A DNA stretch of 64,000 nucleotides from an uncultured Xanthomonas sp. (GTDB taxonomy: Bacteria > Pseudomonadota > Gammaproteobacteria > Xanthomonadales > Xanthomonadaceae). Below the pieces are notes generated by a model that saw only the letters and a list, made by a program, of their open reading frames with translations, had not been told where the DNA came from and ran no database searches. The stretch covers positions 66,355 through 130,354 of the forward strand of contig CALTTS010000008.1 of the NCBI GenBank assembly GCA_943912265.1. Direction: 5' to 3'. The position numbers were made by a program, and so were the translations under genes. Of this stretch, positions 8,193-17,072 are shown one piece after another; within the stretch, counting starts at the first letter, position 1, and the number at the start of each line of letters is the position of its first letter.

Positions 8193-8675
8193 TCAGCGCA
8201 GCACGACCCGGCCGTTGACCACGCGCACGTAGGCATTCTCGGACACGCCGCCCAGATCCTTCTGGTTCACCACCACAACCCGGCCGTCGTCCATCCGCAC
8301 CTGAATGTCGTAGCTGTTGCCGGTGGTGTTCTGCTGGATCTTGTTGCCGGCATAGGCGCCGGCGGCCGCACCCGCCACGGCCGACAAGTTCTGGTTGCCC
8401 TTGCTGCCACCGGTGTGGTCGGAAAGCTCATGGCCGGCGATGGCACCGACGATGCCGCCCAGCACCGCGCCCGCGGCCGTCGGAGCCGTGCGACCCGAGG
8501 CCACGGTGTCGATGCGGGTGACGATGCCGCAATTGCCGCAGGCCTGCTGCTGGCTGCCGTAGCCGGAACGGTCACCGTAGCCGTTGCCATAGCCGCCGCC
8601 GTATTGCGGGCCGGTGGCACAGGCGGCTAGGGTCAAGGCAACGGCGGCGCCGGTGACAGTCAATCGGATGTTCAT
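8193..8675 (-). CDS. Glycine-zipper 2TM lipoprotein (SlyB/Pcp-like)
   Basis: A 160-residue protein with a lipoprotein signal; the lipobox 'LAAC' puts the acylated Cys at residue 19. A Gly/Tyr-rich stretch follows, then 'ACGNCG', then a glycine-zipper segment ('AAGAVLGGIVGAIAGHEL' and 'AGAAAGAYAGNKI'). The C-terminal domain has 'YDIQVRMDDGRVVVVNQKD'. This is the layout of SlyB/Pcp (17-kDa antigen-like) outer-membrane lipoproteins. The start at 8675 is set by the lipoprotein signal and by GAGGAGAG just upstream. Two further glycine-zipper proteins occur at 10.8 and 29.2 kb. Confidence 0.88.
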   Translation of the reverse strand: MNIRLTVTGAAVALTLAACATGPQYGGGYGNGYGDRSGYGSQQQACGNCGIVTRIDTVASGRTAPTAAGAVLGGIVGAIAGHELSDHTGGSKGNQNLSAVAGAAAGAYAGNKIQQNTTGNSYDIQVRMDDGRVVVVNQKDLGGVSENAYVRVVNGRVVLR

Positions 8676-8817
8676 TGCACGCTCTCCTCTGCGGTGGTGC
8701 GGGGCGATGCTCCCGCTTGTTTCATCTTGATCGTTGCGCATCCATCGTGAATGGGGCGCCAATCGTCGAGTCGTGATGCTGGCACGGTGTTCCAGGCCGG
8801 CGGCGCGGGTGCGGCCT

Positions 8818-8823
8818 TACAAT
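8818..8823 (+). promoter_or_regulatory. -10 element directly before tcdA (leaderless pattern)
   Basis: TACAAT ends six bases before the tcdA ATG, so transcription would start at or within a base or two of the start codon. No Shine-Dalgarno is present. The same spacing is seen at ligA, mtnA and rarA. Confidence 0.5.
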
Positions 8824-8829
8824 TGCCGC

Positions 8830-9627
8830 ATGGATCCCGCATTGAAAGAACGATTCTCCGGCATAGACCGCCTGTACGGGACGGGCACGGTCGACCGCCT
8901 GTCGCAATGCCGTGTTGCCGTGGTCGGCATGGGTGGCGTCGGCTCGTGGGTGGTCGAGGCACTGGCCCGTTCGGCCGTGGGCCAGCTGAGCCTGATCGAT
9001 GCCGACGACATCTGCGTGTCCAACACCAACCGCCAGCTGCCGGCATTGGACGGGCAATACGGTCGCAACAAGGCGCTGGCGATGGCCGAGCGCTGCCGGG
9101 CGATCAATCCGGCCATCGACGTGTATGCCGTGCAGGCCTTCCTGACGCCATCGAATCTGGAGGAGCTGCTTGGCCGCGGCTTCGATCTGGTGATCGATGC
9201 CTGCGACAGCTTCCGGGTGAAGGTCGAGGCCATCGCGTGGTGCCGTCGGCGCAAGCTGCCGATCCTCACCGTCGGCTCGGCCGGCGGCCGCTGCGATCCC
9301 ACGCTGGTACGCGTGCGCGACCTGTCGAAAACCGAACACGACGCGATGCTGGCGCTGGTGCGCAAGAAGCTGCGCGGGGAGTTCAATTTTCCCAAGGGCC
9401 CAAAACGCTATTTCAGCGTTCCGGCCGTGTATTCGCTGGAGAACGTGCGCTATCCGCAAGCAGACGGCAGCGTCTGCGGCCTGCGCCCGAATCTGGGCCC
9501 GGACGAGGCACTCAAGCTGGATTGCGGCGCCGGGCTGGGCGCGGCCACCCACATCACCGGCGCGTTCGCATTCGCGGCGGTGGGCAAGGTGCTGGAGATG
9601 CTGCTCAAGCCGAAGCCGGCAGCCTGA
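8830..9627 (+). CDS. tcdA: tRNA threonylcarbamoyladenosine dehydratase
   Basis: A 265-residue E1-like (ThiF/MoeB superfamily) enzyme. It has the ATP-binding glycine loop 'VVGMGGVGSWVVEAL' (31-45), 'DADDICVSNTNRQ' and 'DACDSFRVK'. The C-terminal part 'GLGAATHITGAFAF' is typical of TcdA (CsdL/YgdL), which uses ATP to cyclise t6A37 of ANN-decoding tRNAs to ct6A. Homologous ThiF and MoeB normally carry paired CxxC zinc motifs that are absent here, supporting TcdA. Its 3' end overlaps the convergent TatD gene by 23 bases. Confidence 0.93.
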   Translation: MDPALKERFSGIDRLYGTGTVDRLSQCRVAVVGMGGVGSWVVEALARSAVGQLSLIDADDICVSNTNRQLPALDGQYGRNKALAMAERCRAINPAIDVYAVQAFLTPSNLEELLGRGFDLVIDACDSFRVKVEAIAWCRRRKLPILTVGSAGGRCDPTLVRVRDLSKTEHDAMLALVRKKLRGEFNFPKGPKRYFSVPAVYSLENVRYPQADGSVCGLRPNLGPDEALKLDCGAGLGAATHITGAFAFAAVGKVLEMLLKPKPAA

Positions 9628-10378
9628 ACAGGCGCTCGGCGTTGTGCCGGGTCTGCGCGGCCAGCGCTTCGGCCGGCATGCCGCGCAAGCGCGCGATGGT
9701 TTCGCAGATCACCGGCAAGCGCGCCGGTTCGTTGCGTTGGCCGCGGATGCCGCTGTCGGGCTGGTCGGGCGCATCGGTTTCCAGCAGCAGTTGTTCGACC
9801 GGGACCGCGGCGGCCAGCCGGTGCAGGCGTTGCGCGCGCGCGTAGGTGACCGGCCCGCCGAGCCCGATCATGAAACCGAGCTTGAACAGCTGCGCGGCCT
9901 GTTCCGGGCTGCCGGAAAAGCTGTGCACCACGCCATGTTTCACGCCGATACGGCGGATCGAGGCAATCACCGCATCCACTGCGCGCCGTGCATGGACGAT
10001 CACCGGCAGGTCGAAATCACGGGCCAGCCGCAACTGGGCATCGAAATAGAAGCGTTGGCCTTCGGCATCGAAGTCGTCGACGAAGAAATCCAGGCCGCAT
10101 TCGCCGACCGCGACCGGCTGCTCGCGCTCGATCCATGTGCGCAGTTCATCCAGATGCCCGGGCCGGTGTCGGGCCAGATACATCGGGTGCAGCCCGTACG
10201 CGGCGTGCAGCGCCGGCGCCAGCGTGCACACGTGCCTGAGCGCAGGCCAATTGGCGGCACTGACCGCCGGTATCACCTGGGCGATGACGCCGGCTTCATG
10301 CGCGCGGGCGATCACCGCTGCGCGGTCGGCGTCGAATCCGGGCGCGTCGAGGTGGCAGTGGCTGTCGATCAGCCGCAT
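9605..10378 (-). CDS. TatD-family metal-dependent hydrolase
   Basis: A 257-residue TIM-barrel nuclease of the TatD/YcfH/YjjV family. Metal-ligand motifs are in place: 'DSHCHLD' (residues 5-11), 'GECGLDFF', 'VIVHAR', 'VVHSFSGS' and 'LETDAPDQP'. These proteins are Mg-dependent 3'-5' exonucleases or DNases of the cytoplasm. Cys between the two His and 'GECGLDFF' instead of 'GEiGLD' resemble the YjjV branch. It is convergent with tcdA and lies four bases downstream of the small membrane protein gene on the same strand, so they probably share a transcript. Confidence 0.92.
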   Translation of the reverse strand: MRLIDSHCHLDAPGFDADRAAVIARAHEAGVIAQVIPAVSAANWPALRHVCTLAPALHAAYGLHPMYLARHRPGHLDELRTWIEREQPVAVGECGLDFFVDDFDAEGQRFYFDAQLRLARDFDLPVIVHARRAVDAVIASIRRIGVKHGVVHSFSGSPEQAAQLFKLGFMIGLGGPVTYARAQRLHRLAAAVPVEQLLLETDAPDQPDSGIRGQRNEPARLPVICETIARLRGMPAEALAAQTRHNAERLFRLPASA

Positions 10379-10381
10379 CGT

Positions 10382-10615
10382 TCAACGCGCGGCCCGCTGC
10401 GCCGGTTGGCGGGCCGGCTCGGGCTTGCGCTTCCAGTTGGCCAGCAACAGCGTGGTCAGGCCCAGCATCAGTTCGTCGAGGAAGTAGGGCGGCAGCAGGT
10501 CGTCGAACGGACACAGCAGGTCGATCACGAACAGCACGGCCGTCAGCTTGAACAAGGTGGGGTGGCGCAGGCGGCGGGCCCAGGCCAGCAGCGGCGCAGT
10601 GGCAGGATGCGACAT
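10382..10615 (-). CDS. Small membrane protein, DUF6116-like
   Basis: A 77-residue protein: a short polar N-terminus, a hydrophobic helix 'LFKLTAVLFVIDLLCP', an acidic loop 'FDDLLPPYFLDEL', a second helix 'MLGLTTLLLANW' and a basic tail. This looks like the small xanthomonad inner-membrane protein family I know as DUF6116. ATG 10615 begins the protein-like part; an ATG at 10720 in the same frame would add unlikely sequence. It precedes the TatD gene on the same strand. Function is unknown. Confidence 0.7.
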   Translation of the reverse strand: MSHPATAPLLAWARRLRHPTLFKLTAVLFVIDLLCPFDDLLPPYFLDELMLGLTTLLLANWKRKPEPARQPAQRAAR

Positions 10616-10782
10616 GGGGCATGTCTCTCGTGGGTACGGGCCACACGATACGGCCCCCGGCCCGCCGGCGGGGAGGCGCGTTAATGTCACGTACGGTTTC
10701 CGTGAAATTCGCGAAGCCATCGTTCAGGCGGGTCGTGATCGAATCCACCTCAACGCGGCGGAGCCGCCCTGGGAGCATCGAC

Positions 10783-11604
10783 ATGAAGAACACCACCACC
10801 ACCGCACTTGTTGCCGTCGGCGCGTTGCTGGTCGGAGGCATGGCCACTGCGGCGTTCATGAACCATCGCGGCAAGACGCCGGAGGTCGCTGCCAGCCCGG
10901 CTTTGACCGCGCCCGTCGCGGCGGTGGGCGATGCCTCGGGCAGTCGGATCGAGCCGGCCGCCACCTCGGCCATCCAGTACGCCGAAGTGCTCAAGGTCGA
11001 GCCGGTCCGCGAGAAGCAGACGCGTTATGCCACGGTGATCGGCACCGAGCCGGTCAAGGAAACCACCACCACGTCCGTCCCGCACGAAGTCTGCAACGAC
11101 GTCGTGGTGCAGGAGCGCCTGCCCGAGCGCGATGGCAATGTCGGCGGCACGGTGGTCGGTGCCGTCGTCGGCGGCCTGCTGGGCAACCAGGTGGGCAAGG
11201 GCGACGGCCGCAAGCTGGCAACGGTGGCCGGTGCCGTGGCCGGCGGCGCGATCGGCAACCGCGTGGACAAGAACCACGTCGGCGGCAAAGTGGTCAACAA
11301 GACCGAGCGCCAGTGCCACACCGAGCAGGCCACCTCCGAATCCAGCCGCGTGACCGGCTACAACGTCACCTACCGCAACCCGGATGGCACCACCGGCACC
11401 ATGCGCATGGACAAGAAGCCCGATGGCCGGATTCCCTTGGGCAATGACAGCAAGGTGGTCGGTTACGACGTCACCTACCGCTATCAGGGCGTCGAGAAGA
11501 CCGCCCGCATGGAGCATCAGCCCGAAGGAGACCGCCTGCCGGTACTCGACGGGCAATTGGTCACCCAGACCGCATCGGTCGGCGGCACGGCCGCAGTGCG
11601 CTGA
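10783..11604 (+). CDS. Glycine-zipper 2TM domain surface protein
   Basis: A 273-residue protein with an N-terminal membrane anchor or signal (residues 5-26), a linker, then 'EVCNDVVVQERLPERDGNV', a glycine-zipper block ('GTVVGAVVGGLLGNQVGKG' and 'AGAVAGGAIGNRV') and 'QCHTEQA'. Two similar modules at the end, 'VTGYNVTYRNPDGTTGTMRMD' and 'VVGYDVTYRYQGVEKTARME', form an internal duplication. The central block is nearly the same as that of the protein at 29218-29577. It is probably an envelope protein of the Rickettsia 17-kDa antigen type. GGGAG precedes the ATG at 10783. No operon partner is apparent. Confidence 0.85.
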   Translation: MKNTTTTALVAVGALLVGGMATAAFMNHRGKTPEVAASPALTAPVAAVGDASGSRIEPAATSAIQYAEVLKVEPVREKQTRYATVIGTEPVKETTTTSVPHEVCNDVVVQERLPERDGNVGGTVVGAVVGGLLGNQVGKGDGRKLATVAGAVAGGAIGNRVDKNHVGGKVVNKTERQCHTEQATSESSRVTGYNVTYRNPDGTTGTMRMDKKPDGRIPLGNDSKVVGYDVTYRYQGVEKTARMEHQPEGDRLPVLDGQLVTQTASVGGTAAVR

Positions 11605-11606
11605 AA

Positions 11607-11626
11607 CCGGCAGCTGATGCTGCCGG
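11607..11626 (+). terminator. Possible hairpin after the glycine-zipper gene
   Basis: A perfect 8-bp stem (11607-11614 with 11619-11626) with a TGAT loop starts two bases after the stop codon. There is no T-tract, so it may only stabilise the mRNA 3' end. Confidence 0.35.
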
Positions 11627-11729
11627 GCTGAAATTCCGGGGTCGGCAGCATGCCGGCCTCGGTTCGCTTCGGGGGAAGCGGTCATCGTGCCCGCTTCGAT
11701 CAGGTAGCGAGGAAGTTGCAGCGCTGACG

Positions 11730-12333
11730 GTGTACGGCATGTCCTTGTCGGGCAACTGCCACAAGGTGCGCCTGCCGTTGAATCAACTCGGCCGGTCTTG
11801 TGTCTGGATCGAGACGGACACGACGTTAGGCAAAACCCGCACGCCGGAATTCCTGTGCCTGAACCCTGCCGGCAAGGTGCCCCTGCTGGTGCGTGAAGAC
11901 GGGCAGGTGTTGTACGAGTCCGGGGCAATCCTGTTCTGGCTGGCCGAAGGCACGCGCTACCTGCCCGATGACCGGTAGCAATGCGCGCAGACCTTGCGCT
12001 GGATGTTCTTCGAGCAATGCAGCCATGAGCCTTGCGTGGCCGTGGCCCCTTGCATCCAGCGCTTTCCGCCGGCGGGGCATGGCGCGGGAAGCGGAGCTGC
12101 CGCAACTGCTTAAACATGGCGAGGAGGCGCTGGCCGTGATGGATCGGGATCTGCTCGGGTACCCATGATTCAGCGGCGATGCCTACGGCATTGCCGACAT
12201 CGCGCTGTTCGCCCATACCCATTGCACGGATGAAGCGGGGTTCGATCTGGCGCGGTATCCGGCCATCGCCGGCTGGCTGGGGCGGATGACAGGTACGGCC
12301 GGGTTCGTGCCGATGCGTGCCGCAGGAGATTGA
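11730..12333 (+). pseudogene. Degenerate glutathione S-transferase gene
   Basis: The first part encodes a good GST N-domain ('YGMSLSGNCHKVRLPL', 'LNPAGKVPLLVREDGQVLYESGAILFWLAEG') but stops at TAG 11976. The frame then continues with 'QTLRWMFFEQ' to about 12050. The helical domain resumes in another frame from about 12050 ('PQLLKHGEEALAVMDRDLLG'), hits TGA at 12166, and ends with 'GDAYGIADIALFAHTHCTDEAGFDL' and 'YPAIAGWLGRM' to TGA 12331-12333. Two in-frame stops and at least one frameshift make a functional product unlikely. The residual sequence is clear enough that decay looks recent. GTG 11730 is the likely original start region. Confidence 0.85.
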
Positions 12334-12399
12334 AGCTGAAGGTCCCGGTGGGCCGGGGCCGGCATGCAAGCTTGGTTCCACGGTTTTCGCAACGGCCGC

Positions 12400-12405
12400 T
12401 ATACT
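12400..12405 (+). promoter_or_regulatory. Possible -10 element upstream of smc
   Basis: TATACT lies 120 bases before the smc ATG in an otherwise gene-free spacer. No convincing -35 is present at the right distance. It is the best promoter-like hexamer in this gap. Confidence 0.35.
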
Positions 12406-12524
12406 GAAGCCGATCCTTCCGCACTTGGATTTCAGGGCAAGTGATATCAATGACTTGCATTGAACTCCGAAAGTCAAACCCGAATATGGAGCGGCCGAGC
12501 GGCCGGTCCGGAACCTGACGCCGC

Positions 12525-15500
12525 ATGCGCCTTTCCACCATCAAGCTGTCCGGCTTCAAGTCCTTCGTCGACCCGACCACGCTGCACCTGCCGACCAACA
12601 TGACCGGCATCGTGGGGCCGAACGGCTGCGGCAAGTCGAACATCATCGACGCGGTGCGCTGGGTGATGGGCGAAAGCTCGGCCAGCCGCCTGCGCGGCGA
12701 TTCGCTCACCGACGTGATCTTCTCCGGCTCGTCGGCGCGCAAGCCGGTCTCGCAGGCCACCGTCGAACTGATCTTCGACAACGCCGACCACGCCATTGCC
12801 GGCGAATACGCGGCCTACAACGAGATCTCGGTCAAGCGCACGGTCAGCCGCGACGGCAGCAGCAACTACTATCTCAACGGCGCGCGGTGTCGCCGGCGCG
12901 ACATCACCGACCTGTTCCTCGGCACCGGCCTGGGCCCGCGCAGTTATTCGATCATCGAGCAGGGCATGATCAGCCAGATCATCGAGGCCCGGCCCGAAGA
13001 CCTGCGCGTGTACCTGGAGGAAGCCGCCGGCATCTCCAAATACAAGGAGCGGCGCAAGGAAACCGAAACCCGCATCCGCCACACGCGCGAGAACCTCGAC
13101 CGCCTGAGCGACCTGCGCGAGGAAATCACCAAGCAGCTCGACCACCTGCGCAGGCAGGCCCGGCAGGCCGAGCAGTACCAGGCATTGCAGGAAGAACGCC
13201 GGGTCAAGGATGCCGAGTGGAAGGCGCTGGAGTTCCGTGCGCTGGACGGCCGCCTGCAGGGGCTGCGCGAAGGCCTGTCCACGCAGGAAACCCGGTTGCA
13301 GCAGTTGATCGCCGAACAGCGCCAGGCCGAAACGCTGCTGGAAACCGGCCGCGCCCGCCGCGACGAAGCCAGCGAAGCCCTCGGCAAGGCACAGGCAGAG
13401 GTCTACCAGGTCGGCGGCACGCTGGCCCGGGTGGAGCAGCAGATCCAGCACCAACGCGACCTCGCCCTGCGCCTGCACAAGGCGCGCGAGGAAGCCAAGG
13501 GCGCACTGGCCGAACTGGGCGAACTGATCGGCAGCGACGATGCCCGGCTGGGCGTGCTGCGCGAAGCGGTGGAAACCGCCGAGCCGCAGCTGGAGCAGAT
13601 GCAGGAAGACAACGCCTTCCGCCAGGAGGCCCTGCGCGATGCCGAGGCCGCGCTGGCCGACTGGCAGCGGCGCTGGGAACAGCACAACGGCCAGAGCGCC
13701 GAATCCTCGCGTTCGGCCGAAGTCGAGCGCACCCGTGTGGACTATCTGGACCGGCAGATCCTCGAATCGGACCGCCGCCGCGAAGCCTTGGCCAGCGAGC
13801 GGGCCAGTCTCGACCTGGATGCGCTGACCGAAGCGCTGGAGCAGGTGCGCGCCGCCCACGATGCCCGCAAGGCCGAGCTCGACACGCTCGCCGAGCACGT
13901 CGAGGCCGGCCGCCAGGCCGCCGCCGAGCTGCAGGAGCGCCAACGCGCCGCGCAGGACGAATTGGCGGAGGTACGCAAGCAGGCCCAGTCCGCGCGCGGG
14001 CGCCTGTCCTCGCTGGAAACCCTGCAGCAGGCCGCGCTCGGCCAGGAGCAGGGCGCCGCGATGGCGTGGCTGACGGCGCGCGGGCTGGATTCGGCCAGCC
14101 GCGTGGGCGAACGCCTGCACGTACAGGACGGCTGGGAAGGTGCGGTGGAAAGCGCGCTCGGCCAATTGATCGAAGGCGTGCTGGTGGAAACGCGCGAGGG
14201 GTTGGACGGGCCGCTGCTGGCGGCGTTGGCCGAGCTCGGCGAGGGCCGCCTGGCCCTGGTCGCCGCGCACGAGGCCGAGGCGGCGTTCGCGCCGACCTCG
14301 CTGGCGTCGAAAGTGCAGGGGCCGCTGGCGATCCGGCGCCTGCTCGCGCGCCTGCACGTGGCCGAGGACATGGCCCAGGCCCGCGCCCTGCTGCCCGCGC
14401 TGGGCGAGGGCGATTCGATCATCACCCGCGACGGCGCCCGCCTCGGCGAGGGCTGGGTGCGGGTGTCGCGGCAGGGCGCGGCCAAACAGGGCGCGCTGCT
14501 GCGCGAACGCGAAATCCAGGCATTGCGCGCCGGCATCGAGACCCTGCAGGCGCGCGAGTCCGAGCTCGAACAGCGCCTGTCCGGGCTGCGCGACCAGCTG
14601 CTGGCCGCCGAGCAGCGCCGCGAGGAAGCGCAGCGGGCGCTGTACCTGGCCCATCGCACCGTGTCCGAACTGGCCGGCCAGGTGCAGGGCCAGCAGGGCA
14701 AGGTGGAGGCCGCGCGCACCCGCCTGCAGCGCATCGAGGCCGAAATCGCCCAGCTCGGCGAAGCCCTGGCCGCCGGCAGCGAGCAGGCCGCCGAGGCCCG
14801 CGCCCGGCTGGAAGAGGCCGTGGTGCGCATGGGCGACCTCGAGCAAACCCGGCAGTCGCTCGAATCCGAACGCCGCCGCCTGACCGAGGCGCGCGACCTG
14901 GCCCGCGACGCCGCCCGCGTCGCCCGCGACGCGATGCACGCGCTGGCGCTCACCCTGGAATCCCAGCGCACCCAGATCGCCGCGCTGACCCAGTCGCTGG
15001 AACGCATGGGCGGCCAGCGCAGCCAGCTCGACACCCGCCTGGGCGAGATCGACGCCCAGCTCGGTGCCGGCGACGCCCCGGTGGCGGAACTGGAAGAACA
15101 GCGCCAGGCCGCGCTGGAAGCGCGGGTCGACGCCGACCGCCGGCTGGCCGAGGCACGCTCGCTGCTGGACGGCATCGACGCCGAGCTGCGCGAACACGAG
15201 CAGACCCGCCAGCAGCGCGACGAACAGGCCCTGGCCCAGCGCGAGCGCATCGCCCAGGCACGGCTGGACCAGCAGGCACTGGCGTTGAAGGCCGAGCAGT
15301 TGTCGGCAGCGGTGGTCGAGGCCGGCTTCGTGCTCGAGGACGTGGTCAACGCGCTGCCCGAGGTGGCCGACCCGCGCGAGTGGGAACAGGCCGTGGCCCA
15401 GATCGACGCGCGCCTGCGCCGGCTGGAGCCGGTCAACCTTGCCGCCATCCACGAATACGGCGAGGCCGAGCAGCGCAGCCAGTACCTGGATGCCCAGCAC

Positions 15501-16040
15501 GTGGACCTGAGCACCGCGCTGGAAACGCTGGAGGACGCCATCCGCAAGATCGACCGCGAGACCCGCGGCCGCTTCAAGGACACCTTCGACCGGGTCAATG
15601 CCGGCGTGCAGGCGCTGTACCCGCGCCTGTTCGGCGGCGGCCACGCCTATCTGGAGCTGACCGGCGAGGACCTGCTCGACACCGGCGTGGCGATCATGGC
15701 GCGGCCGCCGGGCAAGCGCGTGTCCAGCATCTCGCTGCTGTCCGGCGGCGAGAAGGCGATGACCGCGGTGGCGCTGGTGTTCGCCATCTTCCAGCTCAAC
15801 CCGGCGCCGTTCTGCCTGCTCGACGAGGTCGACGCGCCGCTGGACGAGGCCAACGTCGGCCGCCTGGCCAACATGGTCAGGGAGATGAGCGAGAAGGTGC
15901 AGTTCCTGTTCGTCAGCCACAACAAGGCCACGATGGAAGCCGCCCACCAGCTCAGCGGCGTTACCATGCGCGAGCCCGGCGTGAGCCGACTGGTGTCGGT
16001 GGACCTGGAAGAAGCCACACGTCTGGCCGGTGCGGCCTGA
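12525..16040 (+). CDS. smc: Chromosome segregation ATPase SMC
   Basis: A 1171-residue SMC protein that, with ScpA/ScpB, forms bacterial condensin and organises the nucleoid. The Walker A motif 'GPNGCGKSN' is near residue 33. Long coiled coils (about 170-500 and 660-1000) flank a hinge region around 510-630. At the C-terminus 'LSGGEKAMTAVALVFAI' (ABC signature) precedes Walker B 'CLLDEVDAPLDEANV'. The start 'MRLSTIKLSGFKSFVDPT' is canonical. zipA follows after 25 bases and is probably cotranscribed, the usual xanthomonad smc-zipA-ligA order. Confidence 0.98.
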   Translation: MRLSTIKLSGFKSFVDPTTLHLPTNMTGIVGPNGCGKSNIIDAVRWVMGESSASRLRGDSLTDVIFSGSSARKPVSQATVELIFDNADHAIAGEYAAYNEISVKRTVSRDGSSNYYLNGARCRRRDITDLFLGTGLGPRSYSIIEQGMISQIIEARPEDLRVYLEEAAGISKYKERRKETETRIRHTRENLDRLSDLREEITKQLDHLRRQARQAEQYQALQEERRVKDAEWKALEFRALDGRLQGLREGLSTQETRLQQLIAEQRQAETLLETGRARRDEASEALGKAQAEVYQVGGTLARVEQQIQHQRDLALRLHKAREEAKGALAELGELIGSDDARLGVLREAVETAEPQLEQMQEDNAFRQEALRDAEAALADWQRRWEQHNGQSAESSRSAEVERTRVDYLDRQILESDRRREALASERASLDLDALTEALEQVRAAHDARKAELDTLAEHVEAGRQAAAELQERQRAAQDELAEVRKQAQSARGRLSSLETLQQAALGQEQGAAMAWLTARGLDSASRVGERLHVQDGWEGAVESALGQLIEGVLVETREGLDGPLLAALAELGEGRLALVAAHEAEAAFAPTSLASKVQGPLAIRRLLARLHVAEDMAQARALLPALGEGDSIITRDGARLGEGWVRVSRQGAAKQGALLREREIQALRAGIETLQARESELEQRLSGLRDQLLAAEQRREEAQRALYLAHRTVSELAGQVQGQQGKVEAARTRLQRIEAEIAQLGEALAAGSEQAAEARARLEEAVVRMGDLEQTRQSLESERRRLTEARDLARDAARVARDAMHALALTLESQRTQIAALTQSLERMGGQRSQLDTRLGEIDAQLGAGDAPVAELEEQRQAALEARVDADRRLAEARSLLDGIDAELREHEQTRQQRDEQALAQRERIAQARLDQQALALKAEQLSAAVVEAGFVLEDVVNALPEVADPREWEQAVAQIDARLRRLEPVNLAAIHEYGEAEQRSQYLDAQHVDLSTALETLEDAIRKIDRETRGRFKDTFDRVNAGVQALYPRLFGGGHAYLELTGEDLLDTGVAIMARPPGKRVSSISLLSGGEKAMTAVALVFAIFQLNPAPFCLLDEVDAPLDEANVGRLANMVREMSEKVQFLFVSHNKATMEAAHQLSGVTMREPGVSRLVSVDLEEATRLAGAA

Positions 16041-16065
16041 GCCCCATTGAAGGAACGAAACATCC

Positions 16066-16806
16066 ATGTCTGACATCGCACTGCTGCGCATCGGCATCCT
16101 GGTCGCCGGCTTCCTGCTGCTGGCGGCGATCTTCTTCTTCGGCCGGCCGCGCAAGCCCAAACAGGGCCGCCGCGTGGCCGCGGAGGCGCGCACCGAAGCG
16201 GCCGCGCCGGCCGAACCGAGCCTGGGCGACCTGCCGCCGGTGGCGGACGAAGCCGCGGCGGAGGGCAAGGCCGAGCCGGCCGCGCGCCAGCCCGAACTGG
16301 GGCTGGAAGTGCCCGCCGACGAGAACGCGCTGGGCAAGCGCCCGGACCAGGATTTCGACAAGATCGTCTCGCTGTACGTGGCCGCCAAGGCCGGGCACAT
16401 GCTGCGCGGCGAAGACATCGTGGTGGCGGCCGAGAAGACCGGCATGGTGTTCGGCCACCTCAACGTGTTCCACCGGCTGGTGGACGGGCACCCGGAGCGC
16501 GGCCCGGTGTTCAGCATGGCCAACATCCTGCAGCCGGGCAGTTTCGACATGGCCCGCATCCGCGAACTGGAAACGCCGGCCATCGCCTTCTTCCTGACCC
16601 TGCCGGCGCCGATGAGCGCGCTGGACGCATGGGAGAAGATGCTGCCCACCGTGCAGCGCATGGGCGAACTGCTCGACGGCGTGGTGCTGGACGACGGCCG
16701 CAACGCGCTCGGCCGCCAGCGCATCGCCAACATCCGCGACGAGCTGCGCAGCTACGACCGCCAGCACGAGGCGCCGCCGCTGACCAAGCCGCCGCCGCGC
16801 TGGTGA
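16066..16806 (+). CDS. zipA: Cell division protein ZipA
   Basis: This 246-residue protein has an N-terminal transmembrane helix with a short periplasmic end ('LLRIGILVAGFLLLAAIFFF', residues 5-24) and a basic then Ala/Pro/Glu-rich cytoplasmic linker (about 28-100). The C-terminal FtsZ-binding domain (about 105-238) begins 'FDKIVSLYVAAKAGHMLRGEDI' and includes 'GMVFGHLNVFHRL'. ZipA anchors FtsZ polymers at the inner membrane at the division site. It lies between smc and ligA on the same strand, as in related genomes. Confidence 0.95.
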   Translation: MSDIALLRIGILVAGFLLLAAIFFFGRPRKPKQGRRVAAEARTEAAAPAEPSLGDLPPVADEAAAEGKAEPAARQPELGLEVPADENALGKRPDQDFDKIVSLYVAAKAGHMLRGEDIVVAAEKTGMVFGHLNVFHRLVDGHPERGPVFSMANILQPGSFDMARIRELETPAIAFFLTLPAPMSALDAWEKMLPTVQRMGELLDGVVLDDGRNALGRQRIANIRDELRSYDRQHEAPPLTKPPPRW

Positions 16807-16813
16807 GCCACAT

Positions 16814-16831
16814 GGCCGCATGCGTGCGGCC
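16814..16831 (+). terminator. Possible hairpin after zipA
   Basis: A 7-bp perfect stem (16814-16820 with 16825-16831) and a 4-base loop lie eight bases after the zipA stop. It has no T-tract. The rest of the 266-base gap to ligA holds no recognisable gene. Confidence 0.3.
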
Positions 16832-17060
16832 GGCAACAACCCCGCCGGAAGAATGGCGCGGGCGCCGCGCTCCGGGGCCGGCGTCCAGGCGCGCGCCGCG
16901 GGCAGGGTGCAGCGTGGCGTCGGGCATGCATCGGCATTGGTCGTCCGCGATGGCGCGGGGCCGGCGTCCCTGCGCGGATCGGATGCCGGCGTCATGCACG
17001 CCGGCGCGGTTTCCGTACCGGCGCGTCATCCGCGGGCGGCTGTGCGGATGCGAGCTGGCC

Positions 17061-17066
17061 TAGAAT
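17061..17066 (+). promoter_or_regulatory. -10 element directly before ligA (leaderless pattern)
   Basis: TAGAAT ends six bases before the ligA ATG, which would place the transcription start at the start codon. No Shine-Dalgarno fits in this space. Confidence 0.55.
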
Positions 17067-17072
17067 TCGCGC

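Noticed and set aside
12474..16733. A 1,419-codon minus-strand open frame across smc and zipA
   Set aside because: It is antisense to two clearly recognisable core genes, and its protein is low-complexity with no domain pattern; high GC removes stop codons from such frames.
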